Positions 7,406 to 20,039 of a stretch of 64,000 nt of DNA are shown here, one piece after another (the first letter of the stretch is position 1; every line of letters begins with the position of its first letter). The DNA comes from Burkholderia plantarii. GTDB taxonomy: Bacteria > Pseudomonadota > Gammaproteobacteria > Burkholderiales > Burkholderiaceae. Both the position numbers and the translations under genes were made by a program. The DNA lies in contig NZ_CP007212.1 of the NCBI RefSeq assembly GCF_001411805.1, positions 1,860,001 through 1,924,000 on the forward strand. The letters run 5' to 3'. The notes under the pieces are model-generated. The model ran no database searches. It saw only the letters and a program-made list of their open reading frames with translations, and was not told the DNA's origin.

Positions 7406-7801
7406 GTCCTCACCTCAGCGAAGCTAACTCCGGTGCGCTGCCCCGCGCCGCGCACTCTTCAAGCACCCGATCCGCACCGGGTGCCGGGTGGGGGTACCGG
7501 TTCGCTCCGTTTGTCCGGAGGTTACCGCGACCCTGTACGCGACTTAATGCATGAAGCGTGCCACGTTGACGGCAATCCCCGTGAAAGCCGCTTCGCACCG
7601 GGCCGACGGCCAAGTCAGCTAGGGGCGTATAAGACGCCAAAATGCCCCTGCGGCAAATCGGGACAATCACCAATCTTGTGCAATCGAGCCCGTGCGGCGT
7701 GCGTGGGGGCACTTGCTGCACCGCACCGATTCATCGCGAACGGGATGGGGACACAAGCCCTACAATCGCGCATCGAAGCGTGAGATTGATGAGGGCATCC
7801 A
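7406..7801. other. Gene-free stretch between the DUF4096 and LysR genes
   Basis: It holds the leftward sigma-54 promoter at 7548-7563, a small inverted repeat GGCGT-ATAAG-ACGCC near 7627-7641 at the distance expected of an enhancer site, and probably the LysR promoter close to 7762 (TACAAT). No protein gene is seen. Confidence 0.5.
7548..7563 (-). promoter_or_regulatory. Sigma-54 promoter facing the DUF4096 gene
   Basis: On the minus strand TGGCACGCTTCATGCA has a perfect TGGCACG -24 element, 10 bp between GG and GC, and ATGCA against the TTGCA consensus. The predicted start is near 7537, giving a 130-nt leader before the ATG at 7405. Confidence 0.5.
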
Positions 7802-8704
7802 ATGAATATCACCCTGCGCCAGCTGAGGGTGTTCATCGAGGTCGCGCGCCTGCGCAGCTTCAGCCGGGCCGGTGACGAGATCGGGCTCACGCAGTCCGCG
7901 GTCAGCCGCTGCGTGCGCGAACTCGAGGGCGAGATCGGCCTGAAGCTGATCGATCGCACCACGCGCGACGTGCAACTGACCGATGCGGGATCGAATCTGG
8001 TCGCGAGCGTCTCGCGGCTGCTCGGCGACCTGGACGACGCGCTGCGCGAGATTCGCGAGATCGGGGAGCAGCGGCGCGGGCGCGTGCTGGTCGCCGCCAG
8101 CCCGACCGTCGCCTGCCGGCTGATGCCGCGCGTGGTCGCGGCGGCCGAGCGGCAGTTTCCGTTCGTCACGCTCGGGCTGCGCGACGACGTGCAGAGCGAC
8201 GTGCTGCGCAAGGTCAAGTCGGGCGAGGTCGATTTCGGCGTCGTGATCGGGCCGCTCGTGGCCACCGACCTGGTCTGCGAGCCGCTCATGACCGACTCGT
8301 TCTGCCTGATCGCGCGCGCCGATCATGCGCTCGCCGCGCTCGACAGCGTGTCGTGGAGTGCGCTCGACGGCGAGCGCCTCGTGCTGCTCGACTACGCGTC
8401 GGGCAGCCGGCCGCTGATCGACGCGGCCCTGGCGCTGCATCGGGTCGGTGCTGCGGTCGTACAGGAACTCGGCCATTCGGCGACCGTGTTCGGGCTGGTC
8501 GAGGCCGGCGTGGGCGTCAGCGTGCTGCCGTGGCTGTCGTTGCCGCTGCCGGCCGGCTCGTCGCTGGTGGCGCGGCCGCTGATGCCGCGCGCGGAACGCA
8601 CGGTCGAGCTGATCCGGCGCCGCGACCGCTCGCTGTCGCCGGCGGCCGAGGCGATCTGGGGGCTCGTGCATGGCATGCCGGCGCGCGCCGAGGATCTCGA
8701 CTGA
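7802..8704 (+). CDS. LysR-family transcriptional regulator
   Basis: A 300-residue regulator with the usual LysR layout: an N-terminal winged helix-turn-helix (about residues 4-62, with RLRSFSRAGDEIGLTQSAVSR) and a substrate-binding-like effector domain from about residue 90. The family's usual length is 290-310. The ribosome site is GAGGG seven bases before the ATG. It is followed, 108 bp later on the same strand, by an aminotransferase that it may regulate. The two are not divergent, which is the more usual LysR arrangement. The effector cannot be read from sequence. Confidence 0.9.
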   Translation: MNITLRQLRVFIEVARLRSFSRAGDEIGLTQSAVSRCVRELEGEIGLKLIDRTTRDVQLTDAGSNLVASVSRLLGDLDDALREIREIGEQRRGRVLVAASPTVACRLMPRVVAAAERQFPFVTLGLRDDVQSDVLRKVKSGEVDFGVVIGPLVATDLVCEPLMTDSFCLIARADHALAALDSVSWSALDGERLVLLDYASGSRPLIDAALALHRVGAAVVQELGHSATVFGLVEAGVGVSVLPWLSLPLPAGSSLVARPLMPRAERTVELIRRRDRSLSPAAEAIWGLVHGMPARAEDLD

Positions 8705-8812
8705 CGCCGCCCGCCCGCGCGCGCAGGATCGGCGGCGCCCGGATTGTTTCCCGGCTCCGCGTGGCCGCCGGGGCCGCTACACTGGCGGGGATCGATCAAC
8801 CAGGAGAGAGGT

Positions 8813-10012
8813 TTGAACCTTATCGGCAACGAGATGGAGCGGGGATCCGGTTCGTGGGGCCCGCGTGCGAGCGTCGAATCGCTTCGGCCGTCGCTGATCC
8901 GCGAGGTCGCGAACGCCGGCTTCGGCGTGGACGGCGTGCTGCCGTTCTGGTTCGGGGAATCGGATCGCGTCACGCCGGCGTTCATCCGCGAGGCGGCCGG
9001 CACGGCGCTCGCGGACGGCGACACGTTCTATACGCACAATCTCGGGGCGGCCGCGCTGCGCGAGACGCTGGCCGCCTACGTCACGGCGCGCCACGGCGCG
9101 ACCCAGGCTACCCAGATCGCGGTCACGAGCGCCGGCGTCAGCGCGCTGATGCTGGCGGCGCAGCTGCTGGTCGGCGCCGGCGACCGGGTGGTCGCGGTCA
9201 CGCCGCTGTGGCCCAACCTCGTCGAGATCCCGAAGATCCTCGGTGCCCAAGTGGAGTGCGTGGCGCTCGACTACGGCGAGGCGGGCTGGCGGCTCGATCT
9301 CGAGCGCCTGCTGGCGGCGCTCACGCCCGACACGCGGATGCTGTTCGTCAATTCGCCGAACAACCCGACCGGCTGGACCCTGTCGCGGGCCGAGCAGGCG
9401 GCGGTACTCGCGCATTGCCGGCGGCACGGCATCTGGATCGTCGCAGACGAAGTCTACGAACGGCTCGCGTTCGGCGCCGACGGGGCGTCGTCGTTCCTCG
9501 ACCTGGCGTCGCGCGACGAGCGCGTGATCGTCGTCAATTCGTTTTCGAAGGCCTGGGCGATGACGGGCTGGCGGCTCGGCTGGCTGGTTGCCCCGGAGCG
9601 GGTCATGGACGGGCTCTCGAAGCTCGTCGAATACAACACCTCGTGCGCGCCGGGCTTCGTGCAGGCGGCCGGCATCGCCGCGGTGCGCGACGGCGAGCCG
9701 TTCGTGGCCGAGTTCGTCGGCGCGCTGCGCACGGCCCGCGATCACCTGGTGGCAGCGCTCAACACGCTGCCGGACGTGTCCGTCGAGGCGCCGGACGGGG
9801 CGATGTACCTGTTCCTGCGGCTGCCGGGCGCGCACGACAGCCTTGCGTTCTGCAAGCGGCTGGTGCGCGAGGCGGGCATCGGCCTGGCGCCGGGGCGCGC
9901 TTTCGGCGACGAGGGCGAGGGTTTCGTCCGCTGGTGTTACGCCTGCGACACCGCGCGGCTCGACATCGGTGTGGAACGTTTGCAGGCATTCCTGCACCGA
10001 AGCGGCGTCTGA
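8813..10012 (+). CDS. PLP-dependent class I/II aminotransferase
   Basis: A 399-residue fold-type I aminotransferase. Visible family motifs are NSPNNPTGW (around residue 180), DEVYERLAF (around 213) and the PLP-lysine motif NSFSKAWAMTGWRLGW (Lys near residue 247). I chose the TTG at 8813 because AGGAG lies six bases upstream; the next ATG (8834) would be too far from it, and upstream extensions have no ribosome site. The sequence resembles the aspartate/tyrosine/aromatic group, but the substrate is not certain. It sits 108 bp downstream of the LysR gene, so the two may form a small catabolic or biosynthetic unit. Confidence 0.88.
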   Translation: MNLIGNEMERGSGSWGPRASVESLRPSLIREVANAGFGVDGVLPFWFGESDRVTPAFIREAAGTALADGDTFYTHNLGAAALRETLAAYVTARHGATQATQIAVTSAGVSALMLAAQLLVGAGDRVVAVTPLWPNLVEIPKILGAQVECVALDYGEAGWRLDLERLLAALTPDTRMLFVNSPNNPTGWTLSRAEQAAVLAHCRRHGIWIVADEVYERLAFGADGASSFLDLASRDERVIVVNSFSKAWAMTGWRLGWLVAPERVMDGLSKLVEYNTSCAPGFVQAAGIAAVRDGEPFVAEFVGALRTARDHLVAALNTLPDVSVEAPDGAMYLFLRLPGAHDSLAFCKRLVREAGIGLAPGRAFGDEGEGFVRWCYACDTARLDIGVERLQAFLHRSGV

Positions 10013-10069
10013 AGCTGGCAGCCGCGTCAGCCGGGCCGCGTGCGATCTCGATCGAAGCGGTCCGGCAGC

Positions 10070-10098
10070 TTTACGCCTCGTTCGAATTTGCGTAATAT
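10070..10098 (+). promoter_or_regulatory. Candidate sigma-70 promoter for scpB-rluB
   Basis: TTTACG (10070-10075) and TAATAT (10093-10098) are 17 bp apart in the 285-bp gap before scpB. This would give a leader of about 190 nt. A 24-codon frame in the leader (10201-10275) lacks a ribosome site and is not called. Confidence 0.4.
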
Positions 10099-10297
10099 GG
10101 CGCTCAGTCACGCGATTCGATCAAGGTTTCGCGCTGTTCCGTCCGGTCAGGGTCAGGCTTCGAGCAGGTTTCGCCACCCCCGGTTCGTGCTCCCATCAAT
10201 ATGACCGATCAGAATCGGGCGAGCGCGTCTTCCGTTCCTATTCGTCTGTTTCGTATTTTGATCCGGTTCGTTTGACCAGAGGGTCTGGCCTAGCTGC

Positions 10298-11338
10298 ATG
10301 AATACCCAAGAGGCGAAGATCGTCCTCGAGACTGCTTTGATCTGTGCGCAGGAGCCGCTCAAGCTGAGCGATCTGCGCAAGCTCTTTGCCGACGGCGTGT
10401 CGGCGGACACAGTCCGAACGTTGCTCGAAGAATTGAAAGAGGCGTGGTCCGGCCGCGGTGTCGAACTCGTCGCGCTGGCCACGGGCTGGCGCTTTCAGAG
10501 CAAGCCGGCGATGCGCGTTCATCTGGATCGATTGCATCCGGAAAAACCGCCGAAATATTCGCGCGCGGTACTCGAAACGCTGGCGATCATCGCGTATCGC
10601 CAGCCGGTCACGCGTGGTGACATCGAGGAAATTCGCGGCGTGACGGTGAATACCCAGGTCGTCAAGCAACTCGAGGATCGCAGCTGGATCGAGGTGATCG
10701 GCCATCGCGACGTGCCGGGGCGCCCGGCGCTCTATGCGACCACGAAACAGTTTCTCGACGATCTCGGGCTGAAGGCGCTCGACGATCTGCCGGCGCTCGA
10801 AGAGCCCGCCGCGCATCTCGAGGCGAGCCTGCTGGCGCAGGCATCGATGGAATTCGCTGACGGCGTGTCCGGCGCCGACCCGGTCGTGCCGGCCGGGGAA
10901 CGCCCGGACGACGACGCGGCCTTGGTCGCGCCAGCCGGCGACCCGATGCAGCCTTCGGACGCGGTGCCGGCGGATGCCGCCGCCCCGGCGAACGAGGCGG
11001 AAATCGACCAATCGGTGAGCGAAGTGGACGCGGCTCAAGAGGCCGACGGCCATTTCCCCGGCAACGCCGATTCGATCGACGACGCAACGGAACCCGCGTC
11101 GCCCGATCCGGTCGAGAAGGAAACACCAGGCCGCGCGCCCGATGCCGACGAGGCGGCGCGCGATCACGAGGCGGGAGCCAGCTGCGCAACGGTGCAGTCC
11201 GGGCAGCACGAGGCCGATGTGGCTGAGGCGGTCCCGGCGCACGACGACGTGCATGGCGAAGCCGCCAAATCCCTGGGCGACACGACGTCCGGCGAGGAAT
11301 CGCCGGATCGGGATGCGCCCGCGCAGCGCCGCGCTTGA
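10298..11338 (+). CDS. scpB: Segregation and condensation protein B (ScpB)
   Basis: ScpB dimers join ScpA and SMC in the condensin complex that organises replicated chromosomes. Residues about 5-165 hold the two winged-helix domains of the family ([17 protein letters not shown] at the start, [29 protein letters not shown] in the second). Typical ScpB proteins end near 180-200 residues. This one is 346 long because of a C-terminal tail from about residue 190, very rich in Ala, Asp, Glu and Pro and predicted to be disordered. No scpA lies beside it. rluB follows 61 bp later, so the pair is likely one transcript. Confidence 0.93.
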   Translation: MNTQEAKIVLETALICAQEPLKLSDLRKLFADGVSADTVRTLLEELKEAWSGRGVELVALATGWRFQSKPAMRVHLDRLHPEKPPKYSRAVLETLAIIAYRQPVTRGDIEEIRGVTVNTQVVKQLEDRSWIEVIGHRDVPGRPALYATTKQFLDDLGLKALDDLPALEEPAAHLEASLLAQASMEFADGVSGADPVVPAGERPDDDAALVAPAGDPMQPSDAVPADAAAPANEAEIDQSVSEVDAAQEADGHFPGNADSIDDATEPASPDPVEKETPGRAPDADEAARDHEAGASCATVQSGQHEADVAEAVPAHDDVHGEAAKSLGDTTSGEESPDRDAPAQRRA

Positions 11339-11399
11339 CGCGGCCAGATGAGATTGCCGCGCCCGCGACGGGCGCGAGACCTGACATTTCGAGGTTGTT

Positions 11400-13151
11400 T
11401 TGACAGATACCCACGACACTGATTCGTCCGAATCCGCGCACGCCGTGCAGGCATCGCGCGCCGACGGCGCCCCCGAGCAGTCCGCGCAGGACGCGGGCGG
11501 CGACGAGCGCCCGCGCCGCGGCCTGCGCCGCGGTCCGCGCAGCCTCATCGCACGCCGTCGCGCGGCGGCCAAATCGAAGACGGCCGAGCCGTCGGAGGGT
11601 GCGGAAGTCGCGCCGGCCGACGTGGCCGATGCCGATGCGCCGGCCGCGGCGCCGGCACCGCGCGCCGCGCGCAGCAAGGACGGCGCGCCAAAGGCGCCGC
11701 GCAAGCCGGCCGCGAAACGCGAAGGCGTCGCCCCCCGTGGTGGCGCGCAGGCCAGGCGCGGCGCGGCCGCGGGCGCAACCGCCGCGGCGCCGTCGGCCGA
11801 GGGTGTCGGTGGTGGCGCCGGGCAGGAAGACATCTTCTCCTATGTGACTTCGCCGGCGTTCGACGCGGACAACGCGTCGGCCGGCGGCGGCGTGCGTGCG
11901 CCGATGCTGCGTCGTGGCCGCCAACCCCAAAAGCGCGTGCTCGCGCCGGAAGACGATGCGCCGAAGCTGCACAAGGTGCTCGCTGAGGCCGGCATGGGCT
12001 CGCGGCGCGAGATGGAGGAGCTGATCGTCGCCGGCCGCGTGTCGGTGAACGGCGAGCCGGCGCATATCGGCCAGCGGATCCTGCCGACCGACCAGGTGCG
12101 GATCAACGGCAAGCCGGTCAAGCGCAAGCTGCAGAACAAGCCGCCGCGCGTGCTGCTCTACCACAAGCCGACCGGCGAAATCGTCAGCCACGCCGATCCG
12201 GAAGGCCGCGCCTCGGTGTTCGACCGCCTGCCGCCGATGAAGACGGCGAAATGGCTCGCGGTCGGCCGGCTCGACTTCAACACCGAAGGTCTGCTGATGC
12301 TGACCACCTCGGGCGATCTCGCGAACCGTTTCATGCATCCGCGCTACAGCGTCGAGCGTGAATACGCGGTGCGCGTGGTCGGCGAACTGAACGAAGCCTC
12401 GCGCCAGAAGCTGCTGCACGGCGTGGAGCTCGACGACGGCCCGGCCAACTTCCTGCGTATCCGCGACGGCGGCGGTGAAGGCACTAACCACTGGTATCAC
12501 GTGGCGCTGGCCGAAGGCCGCAATCGCGAAGTGCGCCGCATGTTCGAAGCGGTCGGCCTGATGGTGAGCCGGCTGATTCGCACGCGCCACGGTTCGATCC
12601 CGTTGCCGCGCGGCCTGAAGCGCGGCCGCTGGGAAGAGCTCGACGAGACGCAGGTGCGCAAGCTGATGTCCACTGTCGGCCTCAAGGTCGCGGCCGAAGA
12701 GAAGGGCGGCAAGCGCGGGGCCGCCACGGCCGAGCGCAAGCAGCCGGACCCGATGCAGACCTCGATGGGTTTCCTCAATCGCGAGCCGGTGCTGACCACG
12801 CACGGCCAGCTCGACCAGCCGCGTCGCGGCGGCGGCCGGCGCGGCGCGCAGGGCGGCGGTTTCGGTGCCGGACTTGGCGGCGGTTATGCCGGCGGCGCGT
12901 CGGGCGGCGGCTATGGTGGCAATGGCGGCAACGGCAACGCGAGCGGCAACCGCCGCAACGGTGGCGGCGACGTCGACGGCAATCGTCTGTCCTATGGCGC
13001 CAACGGCAACAAGCGCGGCAGCGGCGGCAAGGGTCCGCGCAGCGGCGGCGGTGGCGGCAACGGGAACGGCAACCGGGCCGACGGCGGCGGCAACGCACGT
13101 GGTGGCGCGCGCCCGCAGCAGGCCCGCAACAATCGCTCGCGCGGTCGCTGA
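11400..13151 (+). CDS. rluB: 23S rRNA pseudouridine synthase RluB with long low-complexity tails
   Basis: The enzyme makes pseudouridine at 2605 of 23S rRNA. The core is an S4 RNA-binding domain ([20 protein letters not shown], about residues 190-235) followed by the RsuA/RluB catalytic domain with the [11 protein letters not shown] motif near residue 290, whose Asp is catalytic. The start is a TTG with GAGG five bases upstream. At 583 residues it is twice the size of E. coli RluB. The first 185 residues are an Arg/Ala/Glu-rich disordered stretch, and the last 120 are a Gly/Asn-rich tail with RG and GGN repeats. Such tails usually bind RNA loosely; that role is inferred. It follows scpB. Confidence 0.92.
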   Translation: MTDTHDTDSSESAHAVQASRADGAPEQSAQDAGGDERPRRGLRRGPRSLIARRRAAAKSKTAEPSEGAEVAPADVADADAPAAAPAPRAARSKDGAPKAPRKPAAKREGVAPRGGAQARRGAAAGATAAAPSAEGVGGGAGQEDIFSYVTSPAFDADNASAGGGVRAPMLRRGRQPQKRVLAPEDDAPKLHKVLAEAGMGSRREMEELIVAGRVSVNGEPAHIGQRILPTDQVRINGKPVKRKLQNKPPRVLLYHKPTGEIVSHADPEGRASVFDRLPPMKTAKWLAVGRLDFNTEGLLMLTTSGDLANRFMHPRYSVEREYAVRVVGELNEASRQKLLHGVELDDGPANFLRIRDGGGEGTNHWYHVALAEGRNREVRRMFEAVGLMVSRLIRTRHGSIPLPRGLKRGRWEELDETQVRKLMSTVGLKVAAEEKGGKRGAATAERKQPDPMQTSMGFLNREPVLTTHGQLDQPRRGGGRRGAQGGGFGAGLGGGYAGGASGGGYGGNGGNGNASGNRRNGGGDVDGNRLSYGANGNKRGSGGKGPRSGGGGGNGNGNRADGGGNARGGARPQQARNNRSRGR

Positions 13152-13236
13152 TCTCCCGGCGCCGTACCGCGCGCGCAAACGCGCGGCAAAATCAGGCGAA
13201 ATCGGCTGTTCCGGCCGATTTCGCGGGGGCGATACT

Positions 13237-13264
13237 TTGCGTTTGAGTTAAAAAACGCTATAAT
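13237..13264 (+). promoter_or_regulatory. Strong sigma-70 promoter of the rimP-nusA-infB operon
   Basis: TTGCGT (13237-13242), a 16-bp AT-rich spacer and a perfect TATAAT (13259-13264). The start is expected near 13271. Confidence 0.75.
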
Positions 13265-13270
13265 CGCCGA

Positions 13271-13351
13271 GTCGCTGGTCGTACAGGTTCCTTGTGCGGC
13301 TCAGGTGCGACCACCGGAGTAAGAAGATGGGCGTTTCGCCCATTTTTTTTT
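13271..13351 (+). promoter_or_regulatory. rimP-operon leader RNA with a built-in terminator (attenuator)
   Basis: Starting about seven bases after the TATAAT box, the leader folds into a stem GGTCGTAC (13277-13284) with GTGCGACC (13305-13312). It then forms an intrinsic terminator: ATGGGCG (13327-13333), a TTT loop, CGCCCAT (13337-13343) and an unbroken run of nine T. The terminator lies before, not after, the operon. Read-through must therefore be controlled if rimP, nusA and infB are to be made. NusA itself promotes pausing and termination, so feedback is plausible. A rimP-leader RNA family has been described in other bacteria; I cannot tell whether this belongs to it. Confidence 0.65.
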
Positions 13352-13453
13352 GCTAAAACGGCTGGGCATCTCGGGTAGCGCTTCCTGCGCCAGCAAAGGC
13401 GCGCGTCTGCGGGTGAATCGCGAACGGCGGGCGCGAACATCCGAGAGGACACA

Positions 13454-13915
13454 GTGCAACTGACGGAATTGATAGAAACCACGGTCACCGGGCTCGGCTA
13501 CGAGCTGGTCGATCTCGAGCGCACCGGGCGCGGCATGCTCTGCGTCTACATCGACCAGCCAGCGGGCATCTCGATCGACGACTGCGAAAAAGTCACGCGT
13601 CAGCTGCAGCACGTATTGACGGTCGAAAACATCGATTACGAACGGCTCGAAGTGTCGTCCCCGGGCCTCGACCGACCGCTGAAGAAGCTGGCCGACTTCG
13701 AACGGTTCGCCGGGAGCGAAATCTCCGTCACCCTGAAAAAGCCGCTGGAAGGCCGCAAGACCTACCGGGGCATCCTGCATGCGCCGAACGGCGAAACGAT
13801 CGGTTTGGAATTCGAGATGAAGAAGGGCGAGGCGGCCATGCTGGACTTCACGCTGGCCGACATCGACAAAGCCCGTCTGATTCCGCAAGTTGACTTTAGG
13901 AGCCGCAAACAATGA
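13454..13915 (+). CDS. rimP: Ribosome maturation factor RimP
   Basis: RimP helps assemble the 30S subunit. The 153-residue length is normal. The N-terminal alpha/beta domain ([18 protein letters not shown], then the conserved [11 protein letters not shown] motif near residue 71) is followed by an SH3-like C-terminal domain. The start is a GTG preceded by GAGAGGA. The stop overlaps the nusA start (ATGA), so translation is coupled. It is the first gene of the classical rimP-nusA-infB operon. Confidence 0.95.
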   Translation: MQLTELIETTVTGLGYELVDLERTGRGMLCVYIDQPAGISIDDCEKVTRQLQHVLTVENIDYERLEVSSPGLDRPLKKLADFERFAGSEISVTLKKPLEGRKTYRGILHAPNGETIGLEFEMKKGEAAMLDFTLADIDKARLIPQVDFRSRKQ

Positions 13916-15387
13916 GTCGCGAAGTGTTGATGCTGGTGGATGCGCTGGCGCGCGAGAAGAACGTCGACAAGGATGTCGTGCTGGGTGCGCTCGAAGCGGC
14001 ACTTGCGTCGGCCTCCAAGAAGCTGTTCGACGAAGGCGCCGAAATCCGCGTCCAGATCGATCGCGAGAGCGGCGAACACGAGACGTTCCGGCGCTGGCTC
14101 GTGGTGCCGGACGAAGCAGGGCTCCAGGAACCGGATCGCGAGATCCTGCTGTTTGAAGCGCGCGAGCAGAAGCCGGAAATCGATGTCGGCGACTATATCG
14201 AGGAATCGGTGCCGTCGATCGAGTTCGGCCGGATCGGCGCGCAGGCGGCCAAGCAGGTGATTCTGCAGAAGGTTCGCGATGCCGAGCGCGAGCAGATCCT
14301 GAACGACTACCTCGAGCGCGGCGAGAAGATCATGACCGGCTCGGTCAAGCGTCTCGACAAGGGCAACTTCATCGTCGAATCGGGCCGCGTCGAGGCGCTG
14401 CTGCGCCGCGACCAGCTGATCCCGAAGGAAAACCTGCGCGTCAGCGACCGCGTGCGTGCCTATATCGCGAAGGTCGATCGCACCGCGCGCGGCCCGCAGA
14501 TCGAGCTGTCGCGCACGGCCCCGGAATTCCTGATGAAGCTGTTCGAGATGGAAGTGCCGGAAATCGAGCAGGGTCTGCTGGAAATCAAGGCGGCAGCACG
14601 CGATCCCGGCGTTCGTGCGAAGATCGGCGTGGTCGCCTACGACAAGCGGATCGATCCGATCGGCACCTGCGTCGGCATTCGCGGCTCGCGCGTGCAGGCG
14701 GTGCGCAATGAGCTTGGTGGCGAAAACATCGACATCGTGCTATGGTCGGAGGATCCCGCTCAGTTCGTGATCGGCGCGCTCGCGCCGGCTGCCGTGCAGT
14801 CGATCGTCGTCGATGAGGAAAAGCATTCGATGGACGTCGTCGTGGACGAGAACGAACTGGCCGTCGCGATCGGCCGGAGCGGTCAGAACGTGCGCCTCGC
14901 GAGCGAACTGACCGGCTGGCAGATCAACATCATGACGCCGGACGAATCCGCGCTGAAGCAGAACGAAGAACGCGATCGTTTGCGCGGCCTGTTCATGGCG
15001 CGCCTCGATGTCGACGAAGAGGTGGCCGACATCCTGATCGACGAAGGCTTCACGAGCCTCGAGGAAATCGCTTACGTACCGCTGAACGAAATGCTCGAGA
15101 TCGAGGCGTTCGACGAGGAAACCGTTCACGAGTTGCGCAACCGCGCGCGCGATGCGTTGTTGACGATGGCGATCGCCAACGAAGAAAAGGTGGAGAATGC
15201 TGCGCTCGATCTGAAGAGCCTGGACGGCATGACGTCTGAGCTGTTGGCGAAGCTGGCGGAAAACGGCGTGCAGACGCGCGACGATCTCGCCGAGCTGGCC
15301 GTCGACGAACTGGTCGACATGACCGGAGTGGAAGAGGAAGCCGCGAAAGCGCTGATCATGAAAGCACGTGAACACTGGTTCCAGTGA
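13912..15387 (+). CDS. nusA: Transcription termination/antitermination factor NusA
   Basis: NusA binds RNA polymerase and modulates pausing, termination and antitermination. At 491 residues it is the full proteobacterial form. Domains in order are an N-terminal polymerase-binding domain (1-125), S1 (about 135-200), KH1 and KH2 (about 205-345, with the [14 protein letters not shown] and [13 protein letters not shown] motifs), and two C-terminal acidic helical repeats (about 365-491) that in E. coli contact the alpha subunit. It overlaps rimP by four bases and has AGGAG upstream. Control by the leader terminator at 13327-13351 is likely. Confidence 0.97.
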   Translation: MSREVLMLVDALAREKNVDKDVVLGALEAALASASKKLFDEGAEIRVQIDRESGEHETFRRWLVVPDEAGLQEPDREILLFEAREQKPEIDVGDYIEESVPSIEFGRIGAQAAKQVILQKVRDAEREQILNDYLERGEKIMTGSVKRLDKGNFIVESGRVEALLRRDQLIPKENLRVSDRVRAYIAKVDRTARGPQIELSRTAPEFLMKLFEMEVPEIEQGLLEIKAAARDPGVRAKIGVVAYDKRIDPIGTCVGIRGSRVQAVRNELGGENIDIVLWSEDPAQFVIGALAPAAVQSIVVDEEKHSMDVVVDENELAVAIGRSGQNVRLASELTGWQINIMTPDESALKQNEERDRLRGLFMARLDVDEEVADILIDEGFTSLEEIAYVPLNEMLEIEAFDEETVHELRNRARDALLTMAIANEEKVENAALDLKSLDGMTSELLAKLAENGVQTRDDLAELAVDELVDMTGVEEEAAKALIMKAREHWFQ

Positions 15388-15480
15388 GAAATGACCATGG
15401 CGCACTGATATTTGGCGGCCGGAAGGCCGCATGACCCGATGCTAACCGCAAGGAATCGGTCCTTGCACTAAGAGGAATGA

Positions 15481-18447
<2,967 letters not shown>

Positions 18448-18469
18448 TGCCGGCGTGAAGGCTCTCAAG

Positions 18470-18504
18470 GGCGGGACCGGCGCGAGGCCGGTCCCGCCTT
18501 TTTT
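18470..18504 (+). terminator. Strong terminator between infB and rbfA
   Basis: An 11-bp stem GGCGGGACCGG/CCGGTCCCGCC, a 7-base loop and six T (18499-18504). It should lower rbfA-truB expression relative to infB unless those genes have their own promoter or rely on read-through. Confidence 0.85.
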
Positions 18505-18560
18505 CATGGCGCCGGCCGCTCGCGCGGCCGGTCGTCCAAGAACGGAAAGACGGATTCACC

Positions 18561-18929
18561 ATGACGAAGAAACGCAGTTCTCCCAATCGCAACGTCCAGA
18601 TCGCCGACCAGATCCAGCGCGATCTGTCCGAGCTCATCATGCGCGAAGTGAAGGATCCCCGTATCGGGATCGTCACGATCCAGAGCGTCGAGCTGACGCC
18701 CGACTACGCGCATGCGAAGGTCTATTTCACGGCGCTGACGGGCGACCCCCTGCAGACGCAGGAAGCACTCAACCACGCGTCGGGCCACCTGCACAACCTG
18801 CTGTTCAAGCGCCTGCACATCCATACGGTGCCGACGCTGCATTTCCATTACGACAAGACGATCGAGAAAGCCGTCGAGATGTCGCGTCTGATCGAACAGG
18901 CGAATTCGACGCGCGCGAAGGACGACTGA
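18561..18929 (+). CDS. rbfA: 30S ribosome-binding factor RbfA
   Basis: RbfA is a KH-like cold-shock assembly factor acting on 16S rRNA during 30S maturation. The 122-residue length is normal, and the family hallmarks [18 protein letters not shown] start, [11 protein letters not shown] and the [14 protein letters not shown] segment are present. It lies 113 bp after infB, beyond the terminator, and 37 bp before truB, in the usual infB-rbfA-truB order. Confidence 0.96.
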   Translation: MTKKRSSPNRNVQIADQIQRDLSELIMREVKDPRIGIVTIQSVELTPDYAHAKVYFTALTGDPLQTQEALNHASGHLHNLLFKRLHIHTVPTLHFHYDKTIEKAVEMSRLIEQANSTRAKDD

Positions 18930-18966
18930 TCCACGCCGCCGATTTCCGCCGATTTCCGATTTCGCC

Positions 18967-19923
18967 ATGACGACTGCTCCTCAACGCTCCCAGCAACCAC
19001 GCGTGCCGCGCCGCATGCTCGACGGCGTGCTGCTGCTCGACAAGCCCGTCGGGCTGTCGAGCAACGACGCGCTGATCCGCGCCAAGCGCCTCTATCTCGC
19101 GAAGAAGGCCGGCCACACCGGCACGCTCGATCCGCTCGCCTCCGGCCTGCTGCCGCTCTGCTTCGGCGAGGCCACCAAGTTCTCGCAGGATCTGCTCGAA
19201 GCCGACAAGACCTATGAAGCGACGATGCGGCTCGGCATCCGCACGACCACCGGCGACGCCGAGGGCGAGGCGGTCGAGACGCGCGAGGTGCAGGTCCGGC
19301 GCACCGCCGTCGAGGCCGTGCTGCCGCGCTTTCTCGGCGAGATCGTGCAGGTGCCGCCGATGTATTCGGCGCTCAAGCGCGACGGCAAACCGCTCTACGA
19401 ATACGCGCGCGCCGGGCAGACCGTCGAGCGCGAGGGCCGCAACGTGACGATCCACGCGCTCGAACTGCTCGCGTGCGAACTGCCCGACGTGACGTTCCGC
19501 GTGACCTGCAGCAAGGGCACCTACGTGCGCACGCTCGCCGAGGATATCGGCGAGGCGCTCGGCTGCGGCGCGCATCTGGTGGCGCTGCGGCGCACCGGCG
19601 TCGGCGCGCTGACCCTCGAGCACGCGGTCACGCTCGACGCGCTGTCGGATGCCGAAGCCGCCGAACGCGACGGCTGGCTGCAGCCCGTCGATGCGCTGCT
19701 GTCGACGTTTCCGCCGGTGCGGCTCGACGCCGACGAAGCGAAGCGGTTCCGGCACGGCCAGCGGCTGCGGCTCGCCGCGGCGCCCGAGACCGGCGCCGAT
19801 GACGAAGCGGGCGCGCGGGTGCGCGTGTACGACGAGGCCGGGCAACTGCTCGGCGTGGCGCGCCTGCTCGATGGCGTGCTGGCACCGGAGCGGCTCGTCG
19901 TCAGCGGCGAGGCGGCCGGCTGA
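18967..19923 (+). CDS. truB: tRNA pseudouridine-55 synthase TruB
   Basis: It makes pseudouridine 55 in the T-loop of tRNAs. The 318-residue protein has the TruB motif KKAGHTGTLDPLASGLLPLC, with catalytic Asp55, and the family's C-terminal PUA-like region (about 245-315). It is the last gene of the cluster, 37 bp after rbfA, and is followed by a strong terminator facing the convergent efflux operon. Confidence 0.96.
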   Translation: MTTAPQRSQQPRVPRRMLDGVLLLDKPVGLSSNDALIRAKRLYLAKKAGHTGTLDPLASGLLPLCFGEATKFSQDLLEADKTYEATMRLGIRTTTGDAEGEAVETREVQVRRTAVEAVLPRFLGEIVQVPPMYSALKRDGKPLYEYARAGQTVEREGRNVTIHALELLACELPDVTFRVTCSKGTYVRTLAEDIGEALGCGAHLVALRRTGVGALTLEHAVTLDALSDAEAAERDGWLQPVDALLSTFPPVRLDADEAKRFRHGQRLRLAAAPETGADDEAGARVRVYDEAGQLLGVARLLDGVLAPERLVVSGEAAG

Positions 19924-19982
19924 CGGCACACGGCACACGACGCACCGCGATACGCCGCGCGTTGCCGAAGTCCCGCCACATG

Positions 19983-20021
19983 GCACGACGCCCGGTCGTG
20001 ATGACCGGGCGTCGTGCTTTT
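19983..20021. terminator. Bidirectional terminator between truB and the efflux operon
   Basis: A 15-bp perfect stem (19983-19997 with 20003-20017), a 5-base loop and four T on the plus strand. Confidence 0.8.
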
Positions 20022-20039
20022 CAGGAGAGGGCGATGATT

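Noticed and set aside
10201..10275. A 24-codon leader peptide before scpB
   Set aside because: It has no ribosome site and no run of regulatory codons; probably a chance frame.
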